NCBI GenBank assembly: GCA_947624375.1
Contig: CANQKD010000005.1
Span: 60,122 to 124,121 of the forward strand
Length of the DNA: 64,000 nt
Reading direction: 5' to 3'
From: an uncultured Clostridia bacterium
GTDB taxonomy: Bacteria; Bacillota; Clostridia; Oscillospirales; Ruminococcaceae
Each line of letters starts with the position of its first letter. Within the stretch, counting starts at the first letter, position 1. The notes beneath the pieces are model-generated. The model had not been told where the DNA came from, did not search any database, and was given only the letters and a program-made list of their open reading frames with translations. A program made the position numbers and the translations under genes. Shown piece after piece: positions 7,401 through 15,486 of the stretch.

Positions 7401-8561
7401 GAGGAAGAACAGGGCAAGTACAGCTCTGCGCTGGCTTCGGTTTTCGACAGGATATACAGAATAGATCTTTCGGGCAGCTGCATAAGTATGGTATCTAAAG
7501 AGGGCGGCGATGATAAGTCGTTTGAATGGATAGAACACATTTTCGATGTTTCGGGAGATCAGAGCAAGAACAGAAAGTGGCTTGCAAAAATGTGTATGCA
7601 GGCATTTGTAAACAACACATACTCGTGTGATCACAGCATTGAAGTAAGCGGCGAGAAAAAGTGGCTGAGCCTTACTTTCTTAAAACTTACGGACACGGAC
7701 TATCTGATGTGCGCACTGGACGAGACGGACAAAAAGCAGGCTGAGCAGATAAGCATGGAAAACGAAAAACTAAAGCTGGAGCAGCAGTTCCATGACTCTG
7801 AAAGCGTGTATGTAAACAGCTCGGGTGTTGTTATAATCGAATATGACCACAAGACGAGAAAGCTGTTCGCGACGGAGAATTTTAAGCTGTTTGAGATAAG
7901 CAGGATCATTGAAAGCGTTGATCTTTCAAACAAAAAGCTGACGGCGGAGATCACAAAAGATACTATTCACCCCGAAGACTTTAAAGCGGCGATGGAGATG
8001 TTTGCAAATTCTGAAGACTGCCGACCGAAAGAAATGCGCCTGAAACTGCGTGACGGCGGCTATATGTGGTGCAGCATTACCAAAACGGTGGTTCGCGATG
8101 AAAACGGCGTGCCCGAAAAGGCAGGCTACACGATGATCGACATAAACGAGCGCAAGCTTTCGGAAAAGAGCCTGCTGGCTGCAAGCGAGATGATGAGCAA
8201 CATTGCAAACAGCGCAAACTCGGGCGTGGTGCTTTTTGAAGTGAAAGACGACGGCTCGATAAAGACGCTTTACAGAAACGATGCATACTACACGGTGCTG
8301 GGTCAGGACAAGGAAAGCTATGAAAAGAGCGGCACTATAATTCCCGACATACTCAGCGACCCCGAGAAGAAAAAGACAGTAAAATCGGTAATTACCAAGG
8401 CAGCCGAGGGCAATATATTCTCACAGAAAACGCAGGTCAAGTGCAGCGACGGAAGCAAAAAGTCGGTAATGCTGTCGTTCGCGCCATACCGCAGCAAAGA
8501 CTTGTCTGACAGTGAGAAGAAGTCGATACTTATTATTGATGAAGTGCTGGACGAGGGATAG
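4401..8561 (+). CDS. giant PAS / degenerate GGDEF / EAL / PAS / GAF / multi-PAS signalling protein
   Basis: About 1386 residues from ATG 4401 (an earlier ATG at 4359 has no good ribosome site). The order is: PAS (about 1-115), GGDEF fold (about 125-275), EAL (about 295-535), PAS (about 575-695), GAF (about 705-865), and at least three more PAS-like segments to the C-terminus. The GGDEF signature is replaced by SDHF in YGRITSDHFAF, so cyclase activity is unlikely. The EAL domain keeps AEALVRWRHP, EITETAY, DDFGSGYSSL, KID and AEGVET, so cyclic-di-GMP hydrolysis is expected. No transmembrane segment is seen. The long sensory array after the catalytic part and the lack of a C-terminal output are unusual. 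It is monocistronic. Confidence 0.9.
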   Translation: MNDAVINNILEKVSSGVALYEYTGDRLTMVYCNQTVCTMLGYTHEKFIARCSEDVFFCVYSEDIPKLSDCMKLCILSSMSNEKEVRFVRRDRSLVWVKCSSNILEQGEKVKRIVVTFTDITEEITSKAELSFRADHDELTSIYNANAFYLRTRELLTENPNDDFIMIRTNIVKFKVVNDLFGTKAADNILISIAHFIENLLKDRRATYGRITSDHFAFCVPADDFSEEVLVKKMHEFSSAFPDYYNLSFKAGIYKINDKAISVSVMCDRAKLAMHTIKEDTNKTFAYYNDDIRKNLLLEQRIESEMQWALDNEQFEVWFQPIYSLSSMEPYSAEALVRWRHPTKGLISPGMFIPIFEKNGFIRKLDSYIFEHVCMYICHCKECGIHLLPISVNFSRMSLCADDLADEVIGIVERYGLTPDLFKIEITETAYNNYPQQLLNTINKLRSYGFMILMDDFGSGYSSLNILKDLPIDVLKIDMNFMSDFNTSDKANNILASIIRMAKWLDMPCIAEGVETKTQVDFLRSIGCENIQGYYFSRPLMQSDFEHLISVDNGKAHMDHDADSSLEALSDDVDIMLSGNATVARLMNGLFGGIGFYEFDGENLEVIRVNDGYYRIFGYTVAQHAHDSKDILAKVHKHDIPILKNALRQASETKQAVHLNFRRYDVNGELLWLDASVSRFGGNNEKQLMCIAFNDITEHILLEKKGNEKIRLLNHLAKKLLEIRDIEKEVPKLLGVVRKYFKAQRAAIFDLDAYNDKGNLFFENRSDDFIPDRRDVKKVPFENFKPFLDLLRTHKTVTIRSLDELENFDEATKEIFGEMGITSLVAVPIYTGEHMTGFICVDNPEKNIDQLDFLQSFSYYFSLVVVRHHVQDTSDSYNRQMNAIIANMNGGVGLFSIGESGEIKTIFVSDNFLKIAQLDKDSIPDDITILADPRDREAFTENLKKAISSGGKMSDEFRLSGSETGSGEAKWISFAASVVTGGEGKRSEMIAVINDVTGEIEEEQGKYSSALASVFDRIYRIDLSGSCISMVSKEGGDDKSFEWIEHIFDVSGDQSKNRKWLAKMCMQAFVNNTYSCDHSIEVSGEKKWLSLTFLKLTDTDYLMCALDETDKKQAEQISMENEKLKLEQQFHDSESVYVNSSGVVIIEYDHKTRKLFATENFKLFEISRIIESVDLSNKKLTAEITKDTIHPEDFKAAMEMFANSEDCRPKEMRLKLRDGGYMWCSITKTVVRDENGVPEKAGYTMIDINERKLSEKSLLAASEMMSNIANSANSGVVLFEVKDDGSIKTLYRNDAYYTVLGQDKESYEKSGTIIPDILSDPEKKKTVKSVITKAAEGNIFSQKTQVKCSDGSKKSVMLSFAPYRSKDLSDSEKKSILIIDEVLDEG

Positions 8562-9295
8562 AAAGGTAATATAAGTTGCGCTGTCGCGCAAGCCTGCATG
8601 GAGCTCAGTGTCTTGTCGGCTTTAGCCTCCAAGCCACTTGAAAGAATTACTTAGCCGCCGAAAGCGTGGCGGCTATTTCAGAATATGCTCGAAAGCTCGC
8701 ATATTCTGAAACCGTAATTCTTTTGCATAGTCCGTTTAGTTTAATTTGCGCGTATCTGAATTGTAACTTTTCGGTGAGTGCATTAAACCACAAAGGTTTT
8801 AAGTCATGTCAAGAAATTAAAAGTTTTCGATTGACCCTTTTTCAAAAGGGTCATCATGGGTCACAGCGTATGCAAGCATACGCCGGGTGGAAAGCCCATT
8901 GTCGCCTGCGTTCGCTTGCGAACGCTACCGCAGTACGGCGAAATCCCCATACGGCAGGCGCTCTGCTGCTAGAAGTTAGATGTTAGATGTTAGAAATTAG
9001 AAATGGTTTTGCGGCGTTAGCGCGTGCTTGTCATTTCTGCGGTTCAGAGTTAGAAGCAAGATTTAATTTTGCTGCTGTCGCAGCTAACCTGCGGAGCTGT
9101 TTAACGCTTACATTTATATATTCTAACAATCATATACCTATAAAACACACCCTCCCACTTGCCGCCCCAAAGAGAAGCGGTTGGCAGAATATTCTTCCAG
9201 CGGCGTGGAGGAACGGCGCGGAGTTTTTTGGGGAGAAGCTGAGAATGTAGAGCAGTGAGCAGAGGTTGTGGGGCGCGGTCTTGCTTATTGCCCTA

Positions 9296-9537
9296 TTAGA
9301 AGTTAGAAATTAGAGGTTAGAAGTTAGAAATATTTTTCTCGACATTGCACTAAATCACCATGCCTGCGGTCTACAAGAAGCAAGAGGCAAGATGTTTGGC
9401 TTTGAAAAGACGGCACTAAACTATAAAAAGCAATTTCTTGCTTCTTGCCTCTTGTAAATCGCAGGTATGGAAAACTGCCTCAAGAGTTTTAAAAAACGTT
9501 TCTTACTTCTAACTTCTCACTTCTAACCTCTAGTAGG
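9296..9537. repeat. nested long hairpin of TTAGAAG and AAGCAAGAGGC repeats
   Basis: The left outer arm is a run of TTAGAAG/TTAGAAA/TTAGAGG units (9296-9330), matched by CTTCTAACTTCTCACTTCTAACC on the right (9507-9535). The inner arm AGAAGCAAGAGGCAAG (9379-9394) pairs with CTTGCTTCTTGCCTCTTG (9438-9455) around a loop of about 45 bases. Related hairpins occur at 24660-24917, 32770-32955, 38636-38865, 51480-51660, 63100-63260 and 63540-63720. Confidence 0.8.
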
Positions 9538-9636
9538 AAAAAAGCCCGTCACACCGCAAGGTGTGCGCCGCCGACCGTTTATGGCGGCGAGGGATTTTTT
9601 CTGCACTTGACCGACTGCTCGCAGGCGGTCAACGTG
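9538..9636. repeat. structured block with a three-way junction, copy 1
   Basis: AAAAAAGCCC (9538-9547) pairs with GGGATTTTTT (9591-9600), enclosing a CACACC/GGTGTG hairpin and a GCCGCC/GGCGGC hairpin. A TTGACCG-CTGC/GCAG-CGGTCAA hairpin follows directly. Two further copies lie in element 4. The second inner loop differs between copies (GACCGTTTATGG here, GACCATATATGG there) while the stems are kept. Confidence 0.75.
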
Positions 9637-9717
9637 TGCGCTCCTGCGCTGCGCGTAAGCGCGATTATATACATTCGCATAAAGTGAAATTAAATACACA
9701 CAAAGGAGCAACAGATC

Positions 9718-11265
9718 ATGAAAGACAATTGCAGACTGCTTACCTACCGCGGACACATTCGCAACCACGCGGAGCTTTGCGCGCAGCTGGGGGTGGATCA
9801 CTCTCTGCCGCGTGAGGAGAGAGAAAAAGCTACCATGCTGGCGGCATACAAAAAGTGGGGCGGCGACATGGGCAGCCACATTTACGGTATGTTCGCGCTG
9901 GCGATCGGTGATGGAGAGGAGATATTCTGCATTCGCGACCAGTTCGGCACAAAGCCGTTTTACTACTATCTCACTGACGACGGCGAGCTGCTTTTCGGCA
10001 CATTTATAAAAGACATCGCGCAGAGCCCGAAATTCAAAAAAGAGATAAACAAAGATATGCTGCAAATTTATCTCTCGCTGACGTATGTGGCAGGCGAGGA
10101 CACCTTTTTCAAGGGCGTGAAGAAGTTGATGCCGGGGCGGTATCTCGTATATAAAGACGGCAAGGTGGAAATAACGCGCTACTGGGTGCCGACTTTCAAG
10201 CCAGACAACAGCAAAACGCTTGAAGAATGGGCAGATATGATACACACTACTGTAACGAAGCAGGTAATGCCGCAGGTTAAAGAAGCAAGCGAGAGCGCGC
10301 AGGCGTTTTTATCGGGCGGTGTGGATTCGTCATACGTGCTGGCGGTCTCAGATGCGCAGGTGACGGGCTCTTGCGGATATGATGACGAGAGGTTCGATGA
10401 ATCGCCTCTTGCAAAGCAGACGGCAGATCTTCTGGGCAGAGAGAATGTTCGCTGCCTTATCACGCCGCAGGAGTATTTTGAGGCGGTACCGTATGTTATG
10501 TACAACATGGAACAGCCGCTTGCAGATGCCTCTGCGATAGCGTTTGCTATAGCCTGCCGAGAGACGGCAAAAAGCACGAAAATATGCTATTCGGGCGAGG
10601 GCTCTGACGAATTTTTCGGCGGATATAATATGTACAGAAATGCGGACAGATACGGCGATGAGCTGAAAAACTTCTACGTTGGCAACACAAACATTATGAA
10701 AGAGGACGAGAAAAAGCGCATACTGAAAGAATACGACCCCGATGTTCTGCCGATAAACCTGGTAAGGTACATTTATGAGGAGACCGAGGGGCTCGACCCT
10801 CTGACGAAGATGTCTGATGTTGACATACAGATATGGCTGGAGGGTGATATTTATCTCAACGTTGACAAGATGAGCGAGGCGGCAGGGCTTGAGATACGTA
10901 TGCCGCTGACCGACATGAGAGTTTTTGAGATAGCGGCTGCGATGCCCTCGAAGTACAAGGTAAACGCGGAGCAGAACAAGGTGGCGTTCCGCACGGCTGC
11001 GGCGAAGGTGCTGCCCGAGGAGATAGCATTCCGCAAGAAGCTGGGCTTCATTGTGCCTATACGCATATGGCTGGCAGATGACAGGTACAACGCGGACGTA
11101 AAGGCGAAATTCAACAGCAGCTATGCGGCGGAGTTTTTCAACATAAATGAGATAAACGCGATACTTGACGACTACCTTGGCGGCAACTCAGACGGCTGGC
11201 GCAAGGTGTGGACGATATACACATTCCTCGTGTGGTATGAGGAGTATTTTGTGAAGCCGATATAA
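9718..11265 (+). CDS. asnB: asparagine synthase-like protein lacking the N-terminal glutaminase nucleophile
   Basis: 515 residues. The C-terminal synthetase domain is intact: ATP loop FLSGGVDSSYV, YSGEGSDEFFGGY, and LGFIVPIRIWL. The N-terminal domain begins only at the part corresponding to the middle of an AsnB amidotransferase domain (AAYKKWGGDMGSHIYGMFALAI, IRDQFGTKPFYYY). The usual start MCGI/MCGF with catalytic Cys2, and about 50-60 residues, are absent. The start is firm: AAAGGAG lies 9 bases upstream and an in-frame TAA lies just before it. It should therefore use free ammonia or a partner's ammonia rather than glutamine. It belongs to an asparagine cluster with asnS and asnA, but each is separated by a repeat element. 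Confidence 0.85.
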   Translation: MKDNCRLLTYRGHIRNHAELCAQLGVDHSLPREEREKATMLAAYKKWGGDMGSHIYGMFALAIGDGEEIFCIRDQFGTKPFYYYLTDDGELLFGTFIKDIAQSPKFKKEINKDMLQIYLSLTYVAGEDTFFKGVKKLMPGRYLVYKDGKVEITRYWVPTFKPDNSKTLEEWADMIHTTVTKQVMPQVKEASESAQAFLSGGVDSSYVLAVSDAQVTGSCGYDDERFDESPLAKQTADLLGRENVRCLITPQEYFEAVPYVMYNMEQPLADASAIAFAIACRETAKSTKICYSGEGSDEFFGGYNMYRNADRYGDELKNFYVGNTNIMKEDEKKRILKEYDPDVLPINLVRYIYEETEGLDPLTKMSDVDIQIWLEGDIYLNVDKMSEAAGLEIRMPLTDMRVFEIAAAMPSKYKVNAEQNKVAFRTAAAKVLPEEIAFRKKLGFIVPIRIWLADDRYNADVKAKFNSSYAAEFFNINEINAILDDYLGGNSDGWRKVWTIYTFLVWYEEYFVKPI

Positions 11266-11277
11266 CTTTAAGTTCAT

Positions 11278-12040
11278 GTCAAGAAAGGAAAAGTTTTCGA
11301 TCGACCCTTTTTCAAAAGGGTCGTCAGGACGAGGGTGAAACCCTCGTCGCCCTCCGCAGAGGGCGAAAGCCCCAACATCGTGCGCTCTGCAAGAGGTGAA
11401 TTAGGAAACAGTCCTGTGGACTGTTTCCTAAGAGGAGAGGCTCTGCAAGAGAGAGCCTCTCCTTTGATAAGACCCGACTATTTTTCCTGCGCGCGCTTGC
11501 GTGCGCAATAGCGTTGTAAAAATTCCCGACTTCTTAATCTCTTGCTTCTAGTTTTCTTGCTTCTAAAAGCTGAGCCTCCCCTTTGATAAGACCCGACTAT
11601 TTTTCCTGCGCGCGCTTGCGTGCGCAATTGCTTTATAAAAGTTTGCGCTTTCGCGCCACCTGCGGAGCTGTTCAAAGCTACACTTTAGTTTGGTTTTCTT
11701 CTCATTTTGAGAGTGCTAATACTTTTGCGCGCTTTACTTGTTATGGATTTTTCACATTGTATGGCGTTCCATAATGGAACGCGGAGAAATAGCTAAGTTC
11801 TTCTCATTAGGGAACGCCCTCTCTTGCAGGGCGTTCCCTCTTGAAAAACAATCCACAGGATTGTTTTTCAATTCACTCTTTGCGGAGCGCCTGACGTGTT
11901 TTCGGGGACTCTGTCCCCGAACCCCTGCGACCCTTTTGAAAAAGGGTCGATCGAAAACTTTTCCTTTCTTGACAAGACTTAAAAGTTTTGCACGTTGTGT
12001 AGCGTTGAACGGCTCCGCAGGCTTGCGCGTAAGCGCAATT
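11278..12040. repeat. mosaic intergenic element 2
   Basis: A gap with no supported gene. It starts with the TCAAGAAAGGAAAAGTTTTCGATCG module and its ACCCTTTTTCAAAAGGGT stem (11278-11325), and ends with the same module inverted (about 11928-11985) and the inverted end GGCTCCGCAGGCTTGCGCGTAAGCGC (12011-12037). Internal palindromes include CAGTCCTGTGGACTG (about 11409-11426), GGAACGCC-type stems and CAATCCACAGGATTG (11847-11863). Two tandem near-copies of the GACCCGACTATTTTTCCTGCGCGCGCTTGCGTGCGCAAT segment occur near 11467 and 11590. Confidence 0.75.
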
Positions 12041-12059
12041 AAAAATAAACAAAAACCAC

Positions 12060-12088
12060 TTGACAAGTAAATCCGAAAGTGGTATAAT
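12060..12088 (+). promoter_or_regulatory. asnS promoter
   Basis: TTGACA (12060-12065), 17-base spacer, TATAAT (12083-12088), directly upstream of the T-box leader and just outside element 2. Confidence 0.85.
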
Positions 12089-12094
12089 TCAAAA

Positions 12095-12342
12095 GTAATA
12101 TTAAAAAAGCTAAGACGGAGAGAAGTAGCGGCAAGGCTTGCTTTCAGAGAGCACGCGGTGGGTGTGAGCGCGCAGCGGCATGACGTGAATAACACTCCTG
12201 AGCTGCGACCCGAACCACAGTAGGGAAGCCGCTGCCGCACGTTACGCGGATAAAGTGACCCGTTCTCGGGTAACATAGGTGGCACCACGGAATTTTTCGC
12301 CCTATTGCAAGCGTATCAGGCGTTTGCATGGGGCGTTTTATA
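12095..12342 (+). promoter_or_regulatory. T-box leader, Asn specifier, controlling asnS
   Basis: The T-box sequence AGGTGGCACCACGG lies at 12277-12290. Stem I carries AAGTAGCGG and a CAGAGAGC...GGTGGGTGTGAGC distal loop. The specifier is AAC (Asn) at 12213-12215, three bases before AGTAG; this spacing matches the Trp T-box in this window (TGG, GCA, AGTAG). A terminator hairpin (CGCCC...TTGCAAGCG with CGTTTGCA...GGGGCG, about 12299-12336, then TTTTAT) competes with the antiterminator. Uncharged tRNA-Asn should raise asnS expression. Confidence 0.88.
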
Positions 12343-12407
12343 TTAGAAGCAAGAAGCAAGAGGCAAGATGTGCGCTGCCCGGAATTTACAGGAGGACTGA
12401 ATTTGAT

Positions 12408-13778
12408 ATGAAACACACTGACATTAAAACTATTTTTGAAGACAAGAGCCTGGTAGGCGGCAAAGTTACCGTATGCGGCTGGGTGAGGACTGCGAGAAAC
12501 TCTAAAAACATGGCGTTTATGGAAGTCAACGACGGCACTACGCTGAACCATTTGCAGATAGTAATTGACAAGGCGGCAGGCATAGACTTTGAAGATGCGC
12601 TGAAGCTTGGCACTGCTGTCAGAGTTACAGGCACGGCAGTGGCTTCCGAGCAAAACGGCGTTGAGATAAACGCGGAGGGCATAGACATTATAGGTGAGTG
12701 CCCTGCGGAATACCCACTACAGAAAAAGCGCCATACTTTGGAGTATCTGCGCACCATGCCGCATCTGCGCGGTCGGACGAACACGTTCAACGCGGTGTTC
12801 AGGGTGCGCTCGGTTGCGGCTGCCGCTATACACGAGTTCTTCCAGAGCCAAAACTACGTTTACGTGAACACGCCGCTCATTACGGGCAGTGACTGTGAGG
12901 GCGCAGGCGAGATGTTCCAGGTGACGACTATAGGCTATACCGACAAATACAAAAGCGCCGATGAATACTACGCGGACGACTTTTTCGGCAAGCGCGCGGG
13001 GCTGAGTGTTTCGGGACAGCTGGAGGGCGAAGTTGCCGCTATGGCGTTTGGCAAGATATACACGTTCGGACCGTCGTTCAGGGCGGAGAACAGCAACACG
13101 CCGCGCCACGTTGCGGAGTTCTGGCACGTTGAGCCTGAGATAGCTTTCGCGCAGCTTGATGAAGTTATAGAAATAGCCGAAGAAATGATAAAATTCGTCA
13201 TTGGCAGGATACTTGAAAAATGCCCGGGCGAGATGAAATTTTTCGATCAGAGGTTTGAAAACGGGCTTATACAGAAGCTGGAAGATCTTATCTCGCACGA
13301 TTTTGTGGTATGCACCTACACCGAGGCGATAGAGCTTCTGAAGAAGGCTGACGTTGAGTTTGCATACCCTGTTGAGTGGGGGCTTGACTTGCAGACCGAG
13401 CACGAGCGCTACATTTGCGAAAAGGTGTTCGGCAGGGCGGTATTCGTGACGAACTACCCGAGGGAGATAAAGTCGTTTTACATGAAGCAGAACGACGACG
13501 GCAAGACGGTGGCGGCGGTCGACCTGCTTGTGCCGGGCGTTGGCGAGATAATAGGCGGCAGCGAGAGAGAGGCAAGTTATGACAAGCTGGTGGCAGAGAT
13601 GCAGCGCAGAGGCATGGACATGACGCCTTATGGGGATTATCTGGACTTGCGCAGGTTCGGTTCTGTGCCGCACGGGGGCTTTGGTCTGGGCTTTGAGAGG
13701 CTTATTATGTACGTTACGGGTATGTCGAATATCAGAGATGTGATACTTTATCCGAGGACGGTCGGAGGTATAAGATAA
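12408..13778 (+). CDS. asnS: asparaginyl-tRNA synthetase
   Basis: 456 residues from ATG 12408, with AGGAGG at 12390-12395. The N-terminal OB-fold contains VTVCGWVRTARNSKNMAFMEVNDG (anticodon binding). Class II motif 2 is FRAENSNTPRHVAEFWHVEPE, the Asn-specific form, and motif 3 is GFGLGFERLIMYVTGMSNIRDV. The length is usual for AsnS (about 460). It ligates Asn to tRNA-Asn in the cytoplasm and is regulated by the Asn T-box immediately upstream. Confidence 0.97.
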   Translation: MKHTDIKTIFEDKSLVGGKVTVCGWVRTARNSKNMAFMEVNDGTTLNHLQIVIDKAAGIDFEDALKLGTAVRVTGTAVASEQNGVEINAEGIDIIGECPAEYPLQKKRHTLEYLRTMPHLRGRTNTFNAVFRVRSVAAAAIHEFFQSQNYVYVNTPLITGSDCEGAGEMFQVTTIGYTDKYKSADEYYADDFFGKRAGLSVSGQLEGEVAAMAFGKIYTFGPSFRAENSNTPRHVAEFWHVEPEIAFAQLDEVIEIAEEMIKFVIGRILEKCPGEMKFFDQRFENGLIQKLEDLISHDFVVCTYTEAIELLKKADVEFAYPVEWGLDLQTEHERYICEKVFGRAVFVTNYPREIKSFYMKQNDDGKTVAAVDLLVPGVGEIIGGSEREASYDKLVAEMQRRGMDMTPYGDYLDLRRFGSVPHGGFGLGFERLIMYVTGMSNIRDVILYPRTVGGIR

Positions 13779-13788
13779 GAATAATAGT

Positions 13789-14363
13789 CGCGCTTACGCG
13801 CAAGCCTGCGGAGCTGTAAAACGCCCAACTTTACTTTGGTTTTCTTCTCATTTTGAGTGTGCTAAATCTTTTGTGCGCTTTAATTGTTATGAACTTTTCA
13901 CATTGTACGGCGTTCCATAATGGAACGCGGAAAGAGAGTTAAGGTCTTCTCAAAGGGAAATCCCTCTCTTGCAGGGATTTCCCTCTTTCAAAATAGTCCA
14001 CCGGACTATTTTGAAATTCACCCTTTGCGGAGCGCACGCTGTAATTGTGGGGCTTCACCCCACACCCCACAAGCCTTTTGAAAAAGGCTTGACCGAAAAC
14101 TTTAAGTTTCTTGACAGGATTTACGACTTATGCGGTTAATGCACTCGCCGAAAAGTTACAATTCAGATACGCGCTATTTAAACTAAACGGACTGTGCGAA
14201 AGAATTACGGTTTTCAGCGGTTCGCAGAACCGCGCCAAAATCGTGACCCCATAATGTCGCCGAAGTAATTTGCACTTGATACGAAGTATCAATGTGTGTC
14301 AGGTTTGGCTTGGAGGCTTAAGCCGACAATCCACTGCGCTCCATGCGCTGCGCGTAAGCGCGA
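13789..14363. repeat. mosaic intergenic element 3, inverted ends
   Basis: It begins GCGCTTACGCGCAAGCCTGC (13790-13809) and ends with GCGCTGCGCGTAAGCGCG (14345-14362). Internal parts include CGTTCCATAATGGAACG (about 13911-13927), an ATAGTCCACCGGACTAT stem (about 13994-14010), an inverted AAGCCTTTTGAAAAAGGCTT module (14079-14098) and an inverted relative of the block at 8607-8790 (14128-14340). No gene is supported inside. Confidence 0.78.
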
Positions 14364-14405
14364 ATAACATTTGCATTATATATACTTTTAAAAAGGAGAA
14401 TCACT

Positions 14406-15416
14406 ATGTCAGAAAAATTATTTTTCCCAGAAGGGTACTCGTCGGCGCTGTCGCTGCGTGAGACTCAGCACGCTATCAAGTACATCAAAGACATCTTTCA
14501 GCAGGTGCTCTCGTTCGCCCTCACGCTGGACAGGGTATCTGCGCCCTTGATAGTCAAAAAAGGCAGCGGCATCAACGATGACCTCAACGGCGTTGAACGC
14601 AAGGTTGATTTCGACATCAAGGAAATTTCAGAAAATGCCGAGGTGGTGCAGTCGCTGGCAAAGTGGAAGCGCATGGCTCTTTACCGCTACGGCTACGGCG
14701 CGGGCGAGGGCATTTATACCGACATGAACGCCATTCGCCGTGACGACTTCACCGACAACATTCACTCTATTTTCGTTGACCAGTGGGACTGGGAAAAGGT
14801 GATAACGCGCGGCGACCGCAGCGTGGACTACCTGAAAGAAACCGTGAAAAGCATAGTAAAAGCGATAGTTTACACCAAGCGCAAACTATCGCTGCGTTAC
14901 CCGATGCTGAAAGCAAAAGTTTGCGGTGAGCCTTACTTTATAACCTCGCAGCAGCTGGAGGATATGTACCCCGATAAAACGCCGAAAGAACGCGAGAACC
15001 TGATCGCAAAAGAGTACGGCTGCGTTTTCGTTATGCAGATAGGCGGCAAGCTCAGATCGGGTGAAAAGCACGACGGCAGAGCGCCCGACTACGACGACTG
15101 GCAGCTCAACGGCGACCTTATTTTCTGGGACGAGGTACTCGGCAGCGCGCTGGAGATATCTTCTATGGGCATACGCGTTGATGAAAAGTCGCTTGTTTCG
15201 CAGCTGGAGGAGTGCGGCAACAGCGACAGGCTGCAATACGACTATCACAAGATGATAGCAAACGGCACGCTTCCCCTCACGATAGGCGGCGGAATAGGGC
15301 AGTCGAGGCTGTGTATGTTCCTGCTTGAAAAGGCGCACATCGGCGAGGTGCAGGCTTCGGTATGGAGCGAGGACATGATAAAACAGTGCGCCGAGCATGG
15401 CATAACGCTGCTTTGA
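14406..15416 (+). CDS. asnA: aspartate--ammonia ligase
   Basis: 336 residues with AAGGAG 7 bases upstream. It shows AsnA family landmarks: GSGINDDLNGVERKV near residue 55, MALYRYGYGAGEGIYTDMNAIRRDD, NIHSIFVDQWDWEKVI, and near the end GGGIGQSRLCMFLLEKAHIGEVQASVW. It makes asparagine from aspartate, ATP and free ammonia using an aminoacyl-tRNA-synthetase-like fold. With asnS and the nucleophile-less asnB-like gene it forms an asparagine block that appears to rely on ammonia. No T-box is visible; element 3 ends about 42 bases before the start codon. Confidence 0.97.
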   Translation: MSEKLFFPEGYSSALSLRETQHAIKYIKDIFQQVLSFALTLDRVSAPLIVKKGSGINDDLNGVERKVDFDIKEISENAEVVQSLAKWKRMALYRYGYGAGEGIYTDMNAIRRDDFTDNIHSIFVDQWDWEKVITRGDRSVDYLKETVKSIVKAIVYTKRKLSLRYPMLKAKVCGEPYFITSQQLEDMYPDKTPKERENLIAKEYGCVFVMQIGGKLRSGEKHDGRAPDYDDWQLNGDLIFWDEVLGSALEISSMGIRVDEKSLVSQLEECGNSDRLQYDYHKMIANGTLPLTIGGGIGQSRLCMFLLEKAHIGEVQASVWSEDMIKQCAEHGITLL

Positions 15417-15436
15417 TCATAATTTTACTGTACAAT

Positions 15437-15471
15437 AAAAAGGACGTTCACTTTGAACGCCCTTTTGTTTT
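15437..15471. terminator. bidirectional terminator between asnA and the SGNH-like gene
   Basis: AAAAGGACGTTC pairs with GAACGCCCTTTT around ACTTT, with A/T runs on both sides. It sits between convergent genes. Confidence 0.85.
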
Positions 15472-15486
15472 TATGAGCCGTGTGCT

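Larger units (their letters stand above)
8576..9664. repeat. mosaic intergenic element 1, inverted ends
   Basis: The gap of about 1.1 kb between the EAL gene and asnB has no convincing gene. It opens with a TTGCGCTGTCGCGCAA stem and AGCCTGC, and closes with the reverse form ending GCGCTGCGCGTAAGCGC (about 9647-9664). Inside, in order: a palindromic block shared with 37907-38050 (8607-8790); the TCAAGAAA...ACCCTTTTTCAAAAGGGT module (8800-8850); a GAATATTC-centred block (9117-9284) repeated at 63838-64000; a nested TTAGAAG/AAGCAAGAGGC hairpin (9296-9537); and a three-way-junction block (9538-9636). Confidence 0.8.

Noticed and set aside
8666..9250. Two short frames inside element 1 (8666-8986 and 8987-9250)
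   Set aside because: They read through palindromic modules, and close versions recur in other elements (for example 37974-38303) with disrupted frames, as expected for non-coding repeats.
9296..9537. TTAGAAG runs as a possible CRISPR array
   Set aside because: Repeats are 7 bases, contiguous, and pair with reverse runs as a hairpin; there are no spacers of constant size and no cas genes.
12717..13673. A 318-codon frame opposite asnS
   Set aside because: Antisense shadow of asnS motifs; no motif of its own.
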